Source: Apteryx mantelli
Lineage: Eukaryota; Chordata; Aves; Apterygiformes; Apterygidae
Assembly: GCF_036417845.1 (NCBI RefSeq)
Contig: NC_089981.1
Location: 25,440,001-25,504,000 of the forward strand
Direction: 5' to 3'
DNA length: 64,000 nucleotides
Part shown: in pieces, positions 1 through 13,942 of the stretch
Position numbering within the stretch: the first letter of the stretch is position 1
Layout: each line of letters opens with the position of its first letter
The notes under the pieces: model-generated
The model's database searches: none
What the model was told of the DNA's origin: nothing
What the model saw: only the letters and a program-made list of their open reading frames with translations
Program-made: the position numbers and the translations under genes

Positions 1-357
1 GGAGCCTTCTCTGACCTCCTTTCTGGAGGAGAAACTGTTTCTGCAGCACAGGAAACCTGGAAAACCACAGTGGATCTGCCTATCCCTGCAGTGGTCCGCA
101 GGGCTTCCACTGACTCCTGTGCACAGGGGAATAGCAGGTGTTTCAGTTACAGGATTCTCTTTCCCCTGTGCAGAGTTCAGGTATTATGACAAATATTACA
201 TAGGCAGCAGGGGAAGTGTTCAGATGGTTTGATGGTTCATCTGGACCAGCTAATGACCTGGAGCAGTGCCAAGAAGCTCTTTTCTGCTTGGGCTTTTGGG
301 TTCCTAGAGCTGCTGTCCTTCCACTGGACACCCATAAAGAAGGGTGAAAACTACTGA

Positions 358-716
<359 letters not shown>

Positions 717-740
<24 letters not shown>

Positions 741-797
741 ATAGCCGTGGTGGGATTTGGCCTGCTCTCGGTAAAGGTCTTTTTACCGAGGGCAGGC
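717..797. repeat. Two adjacent inverted repeats (hairpins)
   Basis: The first pair has perfect 9-base arms ACCACGGCT (717-725) and AGCCGTGGT (743-751). The second has 16-base arms with one mismatch, GCCTGCTCTCGGTAAA (760-775) and TTTACCGAGGGCAGGC (782-797), around a 6-base loop. They are 8 bases apart and overlap the end of the Ig exon remnant. No known element is recognised. Confidence 0.8.
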
Positions 798-2187
798 AGA
801 TCGACAAGAACGTGTCTAATTCTTCTTAGGTTAATGCAACCTCAGTCCTACTAAGTTTTGACTTTGGATCTTGGCTTGTTCAGAATTCCCCTTCCTAGTC
901 TCCTGTCAAGATGGTTTCCACATTTGCTAACCCATTTTTTCAGCCTGTGGACTCTCATTCTTATGCTGTTTAGTGGTGCTACACCTATATTTGCAGAATC
1001 AGTGCTTCACCGGGTCTCCTCACCTGGGTCTGTACCATTTTACAGGTCTATCCACTTGCATGAGCAAAACCTTGTCTTTCTCCTTCTTCGTTATTCAAGG
1101 GGAGAGAAGTGAACATTCATACTGGTTGATTTTTAAATGACTAAGCCTAGGTTTCTGTGTTTATAAATCAGTGATTGAGAATGTTGGCCTGAGACTTTAC
1201 TTCCAATGTTGTCATGAGCAAGAAGAAGAAATATCTCTGAAATTACATATAGATATATAAATATGTGTATTGCTTGGCTCTTGGCAGCCAGATGGCGCCA
1301 GATGGACTTTCAGACTCATCTGTAGCATGGAAATGAGCCTCTTTGTCTTCCACTGAATCAAGGCAACATGGATAGGTATCGCTGCTTAGACAGCAGGACA
1401 AATGCAGCAGTAAGAACCACTCATTCAGGATGCTGTGGCTGCAGCACTGCATATAGATTTATTATGCGTAAAAATCCATCCACAGCAAACTTTCACAGAA
1501 TGGTTGGTTTGGGGTTTTTTTTTTTGCACTGATTGCATTTGGTCTAGGGAAGGTTGATTTTTCTTGCATTCAAAAATATTTTCAACAGTCTTTTTATGAA
1601 GATTGTCATTTACAAACATACCCATTGCATGACAAAAATGAAAAACTGAAAACATGTAGAAACCTGACTATTTTTCTTTCTTATGTGCAGGAAATCCTTA
1701 TCATTTTCCTATATTACTCTGCAACAAGAGAGAGAATTTTCTTTACAAGTAGTACCTAACTTTGATTCTGTGATCTTTATCACAATCATATATATCCAAA
1801 TGTGGCTTTGCGGAAGAACAGCACAAAGTGCTTCCTCTCATGTCTTGCAAAACTTAGGAACTGCCTGGAATCAAATCTTCAGGTGCTGGGGATTTGAGGA
1901 GCTTTTTGGGCCTGCCATTTCCCAGAGGTCCTTCTGGGGCTGAGCTGAGCAATTAAAGGAGGCCGGCCAGCTCCCTGTACAAGAAACAGAACTAAACTCT
2001 CTGAATCAAAACACACCCAAGACTTTGAGTGTCCCTGAAGACTTTCACGAAATACAGAATTCTGATATTAAAAGCATCAAGCAGTACATGTGAGGCCCAG
2101 CTGTAGACCACCTTTGCAGGGAACTCACAAATACATGATGAATGTCAAGCTATGTTTGCAGCTGCAAGTGTCTTCTGTTCTTTCTAG

Positions 2188-2472
2188 ATCCTCCTGTTAC
2201 TGAAGAATTTGGGAGCTTTTTGCTGCACACCCCATTACTATGAAGGCTGGGCATACAACAAACATCAAGTTGCCTTTCAAGGCAGAGCCAATGCCCAAAA
2301 TCATGTGGTTTAAGGATGGTATTGAGGTGACAGAGAATGTGGTGATGGAGAAAGCCAGTGACTATGCATTACTCACAATCAAAAACTGAGAGAGAAGACA
2401 GTGGAGCCCATATGCTGAAGCTGAAAAGTGATTGTGGCTCAAATTCTGCTAGTCTTTACCTCAATGTTCTTG
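2188..2472 (+). pseudogene. IGSF22: IGSF22 exon remnant: complete Ig domain
   Basis: Acceptor TTTCTAG ends at 2187 and donor G|GTAGGT follows 2472, both phase 1. The block reads as a whole I-set Ig domain: 'DPPVTEEF', then 'HPITMKAGHTTNIKLPF', 'PKIMWFKDGIEV' with the core Trp, 'DYALLTIKN', and 'EREDSGAHMLKLKSDCGSN', the usual 'D-x-G-x-Y' position being DSGAHM. Two frame breaks are visible, near 2211 and near 2391, where TGA follows 'TIKN'. They sum to minus three bases, so exon length is again a multiple of three although the middle is out of frame with both ends. Confidence 0.85.
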
Positions 2473-2617
2473 GTAGGTCCTAAATCATTTTATAGCAGGT
2501 CAATCATTGGTCAGTATGCTGGGTTATAGATGGTGTAATCTACACTTTCCCTTAAAAAATCTTGCAGTGGGACAGACAGTGAGTTATCAGATAAGTCAGT
2601 TTAGCTTTGCTGTAATC

Positions 2618-2657
2618 AGTAAACTACACTGATTTACACCATGAGAGGATATGACCC
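2618..2657 (+). repeat. Fragment of ancient 'TTTACACC' dispersed repeat
   Basis: The stretch 'ACTGATTTACACCATGAGAG' followed by 'GATATGACCC' resembles the tail 'gatttacaccagctgaggat-ctggccc' that recurs at several other places in this window (20.88, 42.1 and 63.7 kb). Short and worn; family name not assigned. Confidence 0.45.
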
Positions 2658-2706
2658 ACTTAATAATAACCCTCCGTGTCACTTTGGCTATTTCCTTATA
2701 CTGCAG

Positions 2707-2996
2707 ATAAACCAAACCCCCCACAGGGGAAAGCAGAGTTCCTGGAACACACGGAAAATGCATTCAAATGAAATGGAAGGCACCCAAAGACAATGGAGAA
2801 AAGCAGGTGACTCACTTCATCATTGAGAGGAGGATGGCTGGGATCAACGTAGGGGAGATGGGGAGTAAGTACACCATGTTTGCCACAGATCAGGTGGAGG
2901 AAGGGAAAGCCTACCAATTCAGAATCCTTGTTGTCAACTCTGAGGACCTCAGCGAACCACTGGAAACAGAAGAAGTGTTTGCTGGAGAACCCATTG
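2707..2996 (+). pseudogene. IGSF22: IGSF22 exon remnant: Fn3 domain
   Basis: Acceptor CTGCAG ends at 2706 and donor G|GTAAGC follows 2996, phase 1 at both ends. Joined to the previous exon it starts 'DKPNPPQGKAEFLEH'. After a one-base loss near 2765 it runs as a clean Fn3 domain: 'MKWKAPKDNGEKQVTHFIIE' with core Trp, 'EEGKAYQFRILVVNSEDLSE' (the Fn3 Y-x-F-R-V-x-A-x-N motif) and the linker 'EPIG'. The long open frame in the second half suggests the break is recent or that this part has been hit by chance only once. Confidence 0.87.
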
Positions 2997-3905
2997 GTAA
3001 GCCCATGAGCATCTCAGGCCATCTATTTTTAATGTGGTTTCACAGTCCTGCTTCCCATCATTTACGTCCTCTTCTGCCTTGCCAGTCCCCTAGAGAACAC
3101 TGTCCCCTGTGCTTCAGGGGACAAATTCCAAGGACAGGAGCTTAGAAGCTGTTTTGTGCTTGGGCTGATAGCCAGGATCAAACAAATAGCCAGGTCCTTT
3201 CACTGCAAATGTTTGTGGACTTAGAAACCCCTCAACATGGACTGACCACGAGAGAGGACTGACTAACATACTGTTCTAGCGCCAGTTACATAAGCTCAGT
3301 AGAATACTGCAGAAATGAAAAGTAGCTTTCTCTGGAAAATATTGTGGGGGAGGAGAGAAGATTATGAAAAAGCGAATGCTTAAAAACATTTTGTTTTGCA
3401 GCCAAAAAAGAAAACAAGTCAGCCAAAAAGTAACTTGGTTGAAAAACACTGCTCAACTATGTCCTGGGAGTTAAAGTTTGGGTACCTCTTGTTCCCAGTT
3501 TTTCCTTATGGACTAATTAAATTATATCTTCCAAGGTTCACAGCCCCATTTCCCCAAGACAAGAGTGTATCACAGCAGATAGAGTCCAAAGAGAGAGTCT
3601 GGCCTATTGAAGCATTTCAGAAAGAAAATTTCCCAAGTAAAGCAATACATATCAGTTGTCACCTAAAACTTTACGTATTTTTGTTGGACTTTACGTCTAA
3701 ACTTCCTATGGATTAGAGAAGGTGTTTCTGAGCAGGTCTGTAATGCATTGCAGACAGAGTTCATTTCTGCAATAAACAAAAGATATTAAAATGTTTAAAA
3801 CTTTAAAATGATAAAGGGAAGTAGGTGGCAAAGTAAGAGGCTTTAGGAAAAAGTTTGTGGCTATGAATAAGCTAGATGTCCAAGTTACTCTCCTTGGCTT
3901 CATTG

Positions 3906-3981
3906 CTATACATACATACATACATACATATAGATACATAGATGCACACACACATGCGCACACACACACCCCACACACAAA
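3906..3981. repeat. (CATA)n and (CA)n microsatellites
   Basis: A CATA tetranucleotide run at about 3908-3930 is followed by imperfect CA dinucleotides to 3981, inside an intron of the IGSF22 remnant. This is an ordinary simple-sequence repeat. Confidence 0.9.
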
Positions 3982-4040
3982 CACTTTGGAGTCAAAGAAT
4001 TGTGACTGTACTGTGCTAAATTGATTTTTCATCTGTGCAG

Positions 4041-4241
<201 letters not shown>

Positions 4242-5364
4242 TAGGAAGAAGGAAAGCTAGAGAGGCTTTGAAAGCAAAGCCAAATATTGATTAATCAAGG
4301 AAATGCCATCATGGCATCCAAGAGCACCAGCAAGATATATATTTTGATATACACTGTCCAAAGTGAAAAGCTGAAAAGTCCACTTTTCCAGACTGAAATA
4401 GAAATGGCTGGATGCTCACAAGTACAGTGTGCAAGTAAGATGGCAGAACACTCAGCACCACTGAAAGTCAGGTCATTTTTTATTTAGGTACCTACCTATG
4501 GATTTGGGTGCCTATTTTCAAGCACTTGTGTTTTTACATTTCGCCTTAGCTAAATTTGACTGCTTTTCCCTGGCTTAGACCAGAGCAGAATTAAACAAGT
4601 GATTGATTTTGTTGTATCCATCAGATAGCAAACATATGATCTATGCTTAGCGCAGCTTGTATAACACATGGGAGTGTTCATATCATCAGCAACATCTGAC
4701 TAACGAGATTTTTGCTTTTCATCTTCTGTTAATATTTTGGTTCTTTCTTGGAATCTTTCCTCTGTCTCATTCCAAATGTTGGGCTTTCATATTAATTAAG
4801 TTACAATCAATCACACTATTCAAAAATATTTTTTTTTAAGTATCAACAGTACTCATGGTAAATAATGGAAATAGTTTTAAGAACAAATTATTCAGTTCCT
4901 GAGATTTTGTTTAAAATTGAATGGAGGATCAAACCTGCTTGAAATCTGTGTTCTGAAAGGCTTGGCCACTCTGAGTTTATTACTTCATGGGAATTCCCAT
5001 TAAAATCAGTGGGATAATACATGAAGACGGTTTTCCCAGACCAGGCTATGGACCATAATTTAGTGGAAAGCATTATAATGGCAAATTTATACCTTTTTTT
5101 TCTCATATTATAAATATTCAGCCAAATTCCATCCCCTCCTTCTGTACCTGGGGGAGAGAGGTGAAGATGGGGCAGACCAGTGCAGAAGTGCAGGCTAGAC
5201 CTAATTATGGGGCTCCCTGAACATCCATTTATGTTCTTCTCCAGGAAGGTCTGCATGAGCTGAAATTTCCTCATGGTTTATCTCAGTCCAGAAGCAAATT
5301 AGAAAAAAAATAGTGATCACTCAGGAATACTTTTATGTGTGATTAGAGATCTGTGTCATTGTGA

Positions 5365-5532
<168 letters not shown>

Positions 5533-6595
5533 TAGTTTTCCTAAATATGGATGGTATGACCAGGCCTAGGCACTTACGACTGAAGTCTGAGGGAATGTGG
5601 CAAATTCCAGCCTGGCTCAACATAATGAACCGCATTGTGTTTATAGCTTAACTAAAGGCTAAGGAAGGCCTTAATACCTGTGACTATAGATGTAATTATA
5701 TTATAAGTGCCCAGAAGTATGACATTATTCACATAAAATGTATAGTTATTAAGATAAGGACATAGTAAGGAATTTCCCTCTGAGGCAGTTGAGTATATGC
5801 AAACAGCAAACACAGATGAACATGATAAAGATGCTCTGAGGTCTAGATTACTTGAGGTTCACACATAGTCTGCCAAAAGCCATAATGCAGTCATAGCACC
5901 AGAAAGAAAATCTTTTCTTATACAACATGTCACTTTGCTCCCTGCAGCAGTCCTCCACCAACCCTAATGAAAGAAGGGAAAACTCTTGCAGAATTCATGA
6001 AAGTTGTCTATATTCTGGCTTTTAAGACTAGATTTTTAACTAGAAAGAATTTGTGCCTAATTCTGGACTGATGAAAATCACAGCCAAACTCTAAAGGATT
6101 ACAGTAGCCTCAGAAATGCTGAGATAGGCAAATTTTATTTTGTACCAGTTACAGAGAATTCTTACTCCATATGGCCATGTAACCAATGCATTTTAAAACC
6201 AGAATGCTGTCAGAAGCAATCAGTAAATATTAGGCTATTGATGGTAAGGAACCTTGTAATTGTTATAGGAGTGGGCCTCAGTAGCTGCACATAATTTAGA
6301 AAAAAAATAATTTGGCAAAGTGTGTAAGCCAGTATAACTAGGAAAAAAGAGAATTCTTCAGCTTGTATGTAGTAGATGAGAGTAGATTTAACCTTGAGGT
6401 TAAATAGTTACTCAGATGAGAAAGCATTCAGGTTCCTTTAAATCAGAAGACAACACAAAAACAATTTAAAGCCTGAAGCTATGATTGTCCTCCTACTTGA
6501 AGACTTGCATTATTCCACATTAAGCCTAGGAGAATATGTACTGTCCATTTGCACCATATTCCTCATGGCCCTGTGTCCTCATATAAGTATTTCTC

Positions 6596-6635
6596 TAAAA
6601 GCCATTAGCATCACGTTTAAAAGCCATTAGCATCA
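6596..6635. repeat. 18-base direct repeat, two copies
   Basis: TAAAAGCCATTAGCATCA occurs at 6596-6613 and again, identical, at 6618-6635 with a 4-base spacer, in an intron of the IGSF22 remnant. Probably a local slippage duplication. Confidence 0.9.
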
Positions 6636-7461
6636 ATGCACCATGCTGCATTGGTTTACTTAATTCTTTTTTTCTTGGGGGCGGGGCATTTTAGCTGAGA
6701 CTTTCAGAGCAGAATATGGATTTGGATACCCAACTTCCTATTCATTTGATTCAAAACTTATAGGTATTTTGAACATCCTATCTTTTGCTCTTCTGGAGTC
6801 TTAACTAGGCTGCTGCAAGGTGGACCTAAAGAGCAAAAAGCAAGATTTGTATTTTCAAAAATGACTATTCGTTAAGGGTGTGTTAATCTCTGGGCACATA
6901 AGCTTGAAGAACATTAACAGGATATTGCAAGCCACTAAACAGATCCACTAGTCCAAGCAGTCCAGATAGCACCTGAACACTTGACATAGGACTCTAAGAA
7001 GAATGATTTATTAAACAAGAAGAGACACAAGACACTGAAAGCCATACAAGACAGGTTATAGGAAATACACTGGAGAGCTCATAAGCTAGCTAGGAAGAGA
7101 CGCAAACAAACTGTTAATGCATAGCCACCTCTCCCAAACATATGTGGAGAATGAATGGTGGTCAGTGCTCCTAGAAGGTGCCCTTTCCAACCTTAATTCA
7201 GATGGTCCCAGGTCAAAAGCTGCTAGGACTTTTCTTAAATGGCTAGCCTTGGAACAGAGTCTACGTATTTGTGCAGCCATTTTAGGAACTGTCTTCTCTG
7301 TTGTACAGAATTTGCTGAGGTCCGTCCACCCCAAAAACTTGCAAACTTGCAAAAACTTGGGCATTTTGAAATAGGGACAGCTAAGGCCTGTTCTTTCTAC
7401 ATGTGGATGTAGGCCTGAAGATTGACCCGGTGCTTGGAGGAAGCACCTGGTACTTGGATGA

Positions 7462-7772
<311 letters not shown>

Positions 7773-10413
7773 TGAACTCCCATCTCTCACCTCTTTACAA
7801 GGCTTTCAGTTCTTTTCTGTGTTTTTTTTTTTAAAGACATCATTTTGCAAAGGGTTATCAAATTCATCTTGCACAAAGGAACATTCAGTGTCACAGCTCA
7901 GCTTCTTTTGCTGAGAGGAGATGGAGAGCAACACAAGCTCTGCAGTCCCTGAGCCAAATTAAAATCATTCTGTCATTCTTCTTGCTAGGGCTGAGCTGTG
8001 TCCTGAAAAAGTATTCTAGGTATAATGGAAGTTGTTTACTCCACTGTTGACCTACATTAGGCATGTGATTACAGAGGTCATTGCTGGAAAATTCTCTCCA
8101 TTTCTGTCATGGGTGCCATTGTCTGAGGATGGATTAGGTGTGTAGGTATTACAGTAAATAAATGCCATTTGTTGTAAAAACAGTGGTACTGAGGCAGGAT
8201 TAGAGTCCTTTCAGGTGCTTGGCTTGAATGAAATGAACAGTCAGGTGCTACTGTGCTAAACTTGGAAAGGTGTTATCAGGGGTTATGCTCCAAAGACACT
8301 GATTATGTCACTTATTATGACACCATTATGACACTTATTATTCAAGGTAGCAAATTATTTAAATCTTTATTGTTTACGAATTTACAAGCACTTAATTATT
8401 TATTAGGAAATTCAGGCTTTTTATGTCTTGGATGCTGCCAGGTGACAAAGCATGGTGCTGACTGCCCTAAGTAGCAGTAGATCAGTTCATGAGTGTGCTA
8501 TGTAACACCAATTTCTATAGGGTAGAAGGACATTCAGGCTTGTCTAAGGAAATCTCAGAAGACAGCACTCATGTGACCGATACAAAAAGCAGTTGTTTCG
8601 CTTCCCATTTTGGAGCTACAAACCAGTCCGTGCAACAGACCTCTTTGTTACCACATCTCCAAACAAACAGAAACACCAGAAAAAAAGAGAAACACCAAAC
8701 AAATCCTAGAGAGACTGCAGGCTCCAAACGAACTTCTCTGGTGTGCAATGGCATCAGGCAGTGCTGTACTCAATATGGTAAGTTTCATAGGAAATAAACA
8801 TAATATGAAATTGCTTATGGCAGAAGGTGGACAGTAATCCTAAAATCAGCTGATGAGGCATTAAAGTTGCCCATTCTAATTCTTTTTCTTTGTTCTCCTT
8901 CGCTTTTTATATGAACAATTTTTAAGTGTTCTTGTTTCACCACCTTCCTCACCAGCAGTTGGGTTGACTAGGTGCTCGCCACTAAGCTATTGATTGCTGA
9001 GGCATGAATGTTTCTCTTCTGATGGTACAGCTACTAGCAAAAGGACTGGTGGGGTGGTTGTCAGCCCACTGCAACCCTTACACTAACTGCCTTCTGCTGA
9101 AACAGTTCCAGAGTTTCTTCCAGTCTCAGTCATTTACTTCTCCAGGCTTGACTCAAGAGGCAGACTAAAGAAGAATGGCTTCGCTTTTCTGTGTGCTCTC
9201 TAATTTTGGGTTTTTTTCACCTCTCTTTCTGTCTTGTGTTTTTCTTTTAGCCTCTTCCTAGGTTTGATCTGACTGCAAGTCTAAAGAGCCACATGGTGGT
9301 TTGTGCTGGCACAGCACTATGCATTCATATATCTTTGTCCATGAGCATCTCTGTGTTGTGTCCTGTCACAGGAGAAATCCTGCATTTATGATTTTCTTGG
9401 GATCCAGGTGCAATACTACAGGCTAGGGAGGCTGTGATGTCCTTTAGCCTTTTTCACATGAGTTGTCACTTTGTTTTAAAAGAAGTTGGCTATGGGGAAA
9501 AAAAACATTAGTGCTTTAGATTCATGAAGTCCCACATAACTGCTCACTATCTTTAGAGCTAGATTTTTTTGTAAGCATCCCTAGTGGTTGTTAGGATGGA
9601 GGGATTTCTGTGAATGCATGTTTGTCAGCTGCACGATGCAGCCCTCTGCAGGCTGGAGCAAGTGTTCAGCAAACTGCAAAACATGGGGGGAGCTCTCCGG
9701 TTTATCCCAAGAAGCAGAATTTTACAAGCATAGTTCCTGCTAACTGAAGTGGAATCATTCCTGATTTACCCTTGAGTGATCCAGGGAGCAGTTAGGCTGT
9801 AAAAGGAAAGCTTGAGGTCCTGATGCAGTCCTTTCTGAGATGCAGTCTCTGTTAACAAGGATGTTGAGTTTGTCTCTGTAGAGACTAAGGACAATTTGTG
9901 ATTTCCGTTTTTTAAGGTCCTCACCATAAGCCTAGACTTCCACAAGAGCAAAATCAACTCCAGTGTAAGAATGTATCCCCACATCTCTTTTCTCCTCTCC
10001 ATTTCTTTTGGAAAAGGTAAGTTTCCAATGCATCAAACTTCTTGGCACTCTCAGTTTAAACTGTACAAGTTTAGCTCTACCACACCAGTCATTTTTCCTC
10101 AGCTTTCAAGATGATCAAACTGATGAACTGTAGCATAAGTTTATGTGGCATCTCCCAGCCAGTCCAGCACAGTGCACTTTGCTGGAGACAAAGCCTGTGT
10201 GCCATTGCCCAGTAGCTGCCAAGCTGGCCTGACATTGCCTTTATAGCTTGAAGAAGTCTCTAGGAGTGGCGTCCTTGAAATATTTCTCTGCTATCAGGGT
10301 GATCATGTACAAGGTGCTTCTGCAGACAAAGGTGTTCTTTCTGTGCTCAAAGACATGGTGGTCTTCACAGTCTATCTTCATGGTTTTCATGGTCTGTTTC
10401 TGTTGCCACCCAG

Positions 10414-10640
10414 GCCAGCAAGCAGAATGTTATAGTTACATGTTTGTCTTGGGCAGGGCTCCCGACCACCAAGAGTGACCTGGCAAAAAGATGGCATAGC
10501 AACAAAAGGGAGAGAGATCATCACAAAGGGCAAGAACCACTTCCAGTTCCTTATCCATAGCACCAAACGATTTGATTTTGACCTGTACCGTTCACCCTCA
10601 AGAATGGTTACGGAGAAGCTCATTACAGCATTTAAGTGCA
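10414..10640 (+). pseudogene. IGSF22: IGSF22 exon remnant: Ig domain, worn
   Basis: The block begins after an acceptor-like CCACCCAG at 10413. It contains 'ASKQNVIVTC' (strand B with its Cys), a short extra stretch, then in another frame 'GSRPPRVTWQKDGIATKGRE' (core Trp) and 'FQFLIHSTKRFDFDLYR', the place where the family has 'RFDSGLY'. The sequence after about 10595 no longer reads as an Ig F-G strand and no donor is certain. The first strand is also missing. Edges are approximate. Confidence 0.75.
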
Positions 10641-11577
10641 AGTTGCAGATACAGTATAGAGCAAACCTGAGCCTTCTCAGTCACCCCAGGTGCAGACAGG
10701 AGCTACTCAGCTGTTGGAAATCTCACACAATTTCTACATCAATAGTGGGCTTCGGAAGGTTGGTTTTTCTTGAAGAAGGAACAACTCCATACACGCGCAC
10801 ACCATATCCAAAAGAAGCCACAGGAACAATCTGAAATTTATGTTTCAAGTCGGTAGAGAATGACTCCTTCGTCAGAAAGGATTTTCCTACCTCTTGTCAC
10901 TGGATTTCCCAACTCCATCCTTTGTGCTAGCTCAAAGCCAGAGCCAGATAGCTGAGCCAAGCAGGGGAGCAGCATGGTTCAGACCTGAGGGATAAGGAAA
11001 GTACTGCTGGGGCTTTCCTCACTGTGTCCAATACAGACAGGAAGGGTGAAGCAATTACTGCTCCAAACATCCCCAACTGCTGCCTTGTTTCTCATCCCAC
11101 ATTTGACTGGGCACATCACCATAAGAATACTAAATGTGTCTGTCCCCTCAGCAGCCTGGTGACCTCATTTCCTTTGCAATTGGGTCTGTAACAGCCAAGT
11201 AGAGGCAGGCTACCTTGCTCCTTAGAGAGACTCTTATTACTGTACTGATCTGCTGGAAGTTAGAGACCTTTGCTGTGTATTTTGTATGTGTCATCTCTTC
11301 ACAGAGAGAGTGCTCTTCAAAATTAACAGCCTTATTTTTTCATCAGAAGGGAATTTCACACACAAAGAAAACTGTTCTTCAGGTTTCTCAGGTTAGAAAA
11401 AAAAAATCAAGGGAAAGAGTACTTTACAAGACACACAAGGACTTGGGAAGGGCAGAGCTGAAGCGAAAAATATTGACCCCTAGAAAATGACAGAGGGAAG
11501 GTCCCAAACAGAAGAAACCAATACTTAAACATGCTTATTAATTCTTAAATTTTCTGTGACCAACCACTAATCTGCAG

Positions 11578-11843
11578 CTGGTTGAGGAAGTCCCAAACAC
11601 CATGACCCTAAAATGAAATCACAGCCTAGATGTAGAAGATGAGCAGACTTTACGTTATCCTGAAATGTGGTGTTAGTATTGCCATGTGGTTTACAGCTTC
11701 AGAAGAGGTCTACAGCAATAAATACACTGTCACAGGCCTGCTCCCAGGGATGAAATACTTCTTCTGAGTCATTACCCGCAATGACACTGGGGACAGCAAT
11801 GCTCTGGATTCAGAGAAGCCATGGTACATCTCCAAAGACAAAG
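11578..11843 (+). pseudogene. IGSF22: IGSF22 exon remnant: last Fn3 domain
   Basis: Acceptor ATCTGCAG ends at 11577 and donor G|GTAAGC follows 11843. It reads 'LVEEVPNTMTLK', then a TGA where Fn3 domains have the core Trp, then 'NHSLDVEDEQT'. After a further frame change it reads 'MWFTASEEVYSNKYTVTGLL' and 'PGMKYFF', a TGA at 11765-11767 in place of the motif Arg, and 'VITRNDTGDSNALDSEKPW'. The TGA at 11765 looks like a simple CGA-to-TGA transition. Confidence 0.85.
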
Positions 11844-11904
11844 GTAAGCATGAAAAGACATGCCAGTACTGGAGGAAGAAGGGTGCTCCTATACACAAAG
11901 CCAT

Positions 11905-11985
11905 GGACTAAGGTCAGATTTCCTCTGTGGCCTTGGGCACATCACTGAACTATTCTGCAGCACAGTTGCCTGCCTGGGGAACGGA
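11905..11985 (+). repeat. MIR-like SINE fragment
   Basis: The motif 'TGTGGCCTTGGGCACATCAC' at about 11928-11947 followed by 'TGAACTATTCTGCAGCACAG' matches the MIR core pattern (tgtgacctt-gggcaagtcac, then ctctctgtgcctcag). It lies in the intron after the last Fn3 exon. Old and partial. Confidence 0.65.
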
Positions 11986-12698
11986 CACAAATGGACATCC
12001 TGTCCATTTGGTGGGAATCTCTTCAGGACCTGGCTGCCTTTTACTGTGTATATGTGCAGCACATTATGTAGTGGTTCATACAGATGTTGTTTATGTTCAA
12101 TTTCAAGACAGTAGGGGCCATCCATGTGCAGAGAGGGTGATGTTATATCTTGACATAACAGAACACTGGCTTTATGAGTCATTTGTCTTGTAGCTTGTTT
12201 CTAGTCTGACTGGGAATTGTTTACAAAATGAAGAGCAGAAAAATCTGTCAGGTATAGGAGATTCTTTGTGACAGTCCTTCTGAGCCATAAGCTGTGAATG
12301 TCCCTAAAAGCACATTAGATTAAACTTTCAGTGGTCATCCCATCAGGTAAGTGTCTTGTCCTTCTTTGTCCAGTTGCTCCCTGCTCAGCCTAGTCAATAA
12401 TAAGGATGTCTCATTAGAAGCAATCCCAAAGAAAACTGAATAAGCCCCAGGTCATCAAATCAAAACTTCCACCCAGTTTGCCAGTTTGGGGCAAATAAGA
12501 CTCCAGTTCGTCTGAGTAGTTAGATCCAAACCAAATTTTTCCGCTTGGCCTATACCTGTTTTAATGAAACAGTAATATAAAACAGTCAGACTATATGTTA
12601 ACATATTAACAGATTATGCACGTATTTCCCCAGAAGCCTATCCACATGCTGGTACAAGTCTTCTAATCCCATTAATAAGAGTAATAGGTGATACATTT

Positions 12699-12715
12699 AA
12701 AAAAAAAAAAAAAAA
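12699..12715. repeat. Poly-A run (17)
   Basis: Seventeen consecutive A bases in an IGSF22 intron. It could be the worn tail of a retroposon, but no body is recognised upstream. Confidence 0.85.
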
Positions 12716-13469
12716 GAGTAATAAACTAAAAAGTAATCAGGTATCAGACGGATGGCTTAGAGCCATATTTGTGTTTAACAATCAGCCTTTCTTGATCCCT
12801 CTACCTAGGTGTGTTACTTCTGTTATGTGTGCTGGCAAGAAAGAGCACTTCCAGTGTCTTCCAGACTTTAGTCATGTTCATGTGGAGACACTCTAAGCTG
12901 GGAGCTTTTCAAGTTTGAAGTAATTTCAGGAACTTCTGTGTTGTAAGCCTGTATAAAACCGTAGTGAACAGCAGGAAAAGCTAGGTTGTCTGTGTGTTGT
13001 GGTACAGTCCCTTGATAACAACCTGTGCGTCTTCAGGCAGGACACAAGCAGACGTGAACTGGTTACCTGTTCTTCATTCTAAATGGCAAGTCACAAGATT
13101 TATTTGCACAACCTTGGGAGATGGTGAGGAGAAAAAACCTCTGAAGGGTAAGAAGGGTATACAGCTATTTTCTGAGAATGAGGTCTCAATGGAGGGTTTG
13201 CCCTACAGTGCTACATTCAGGATCCAGGGGATTTACCTGATGATATCCTATGCCAATGCAAGAGGAGACAGAGACTTGCGAAAATGTCTGTAAATAGATG
13301 GTGAAAAATGTAACGCTGTTTTGGAGTGGACACTGGAAAAACTGCTTGTGCAGTTCCCCATCATTCCCCCATAGCATTCTGTAGGCTATTAATGCCTCAG
13401 AGCAACCCCAGCAGAGCAATATCCCTTCCTTTCCAAGATCACCTGCTTTGGTTTATAATTGGGTGTAAT

Positions 13470-13650
13470 TTAATCACACATTTCTAAAGCACCTTGAGAG
13501 CCAAATATCCCAAAGCACTTTGCAGTTTAATGGCATTAGCAAGAGAAAGCATCAATGTATCCCTGTGGAGCAAAAACCCAACACCTTATTTACAGACTGA
13601 GGAACAAAGAAATTAATTGCTTGCCTGCAGCTGCATAGCAAGTTAATGAA
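13470..13650 (+). repeat. MIR3/L2-like tail
   Basis: 'CCCAAAGCACTTTGCAGTTTAA' region, then 'TTATTTACAGACTGAGGAAC', then 'GCTTGCCTGCAGCTGCATAG' follow the known order of MIR3/L2 3' tails (aaagcgctttac, ttacagatgaggaaactgag, gacttgcccaaggtcacata). Partial and old; the exact subfamily cannot be given by eye. Confidence 0.6.
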
Positions 13651-13942
13651 AGAATGAGATTTCTGACTCCTTCTTCTCATGCTTTTCAGTTTGCATTTGT
13701 TTACCTGAGGGATAGGTACGCTGGTCAGATGCTGAGATTAATGCAGTGTTGCTTACTCCTTCTTCCTTTGTGAGTTTTCCATGGTGTGAAAAAAGGCCCA
13801 GGGCATGAACTGTCATACCCAGGTTCTTCAGATCTGTACTAGTGCAGGAAAAGACTCCCTGTCCTGTTGGGGCTGGCAGTGTACATGGGTCAGACACTTC
13901 TACAGTGCAAAGCAGTCCATATTGACTCTGTGTCCTTGGCAG

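Noticed and set aside
174-240. Acceptor-like pyrimidine tract and short frame (EFRYYDKYYIG) near the left edge
   Set aside because: Too short, runs into a stop at once, and no Ig or Fn3 hallmark is visible. It could be an IGSF22 scrap but is not supportable.
760-797. Hairpin with flanking T bases resembling a bacterial-type terminator
   Set aside because: The sequence is a vertebrate nuclear locus with spliced genes; intrinsic terminators of that type are not used by RNA polymerase II.
12994-13293. Open frame between the last Fn3 and last Ig exons, with a phrase (YLMISYANARGD) slightly like an Ig F-G strand
   Set aside because: No core Cys/Trp pattern and no splice sites in the right place, and the phases of the exons at 11843 and 13943 already join without it.
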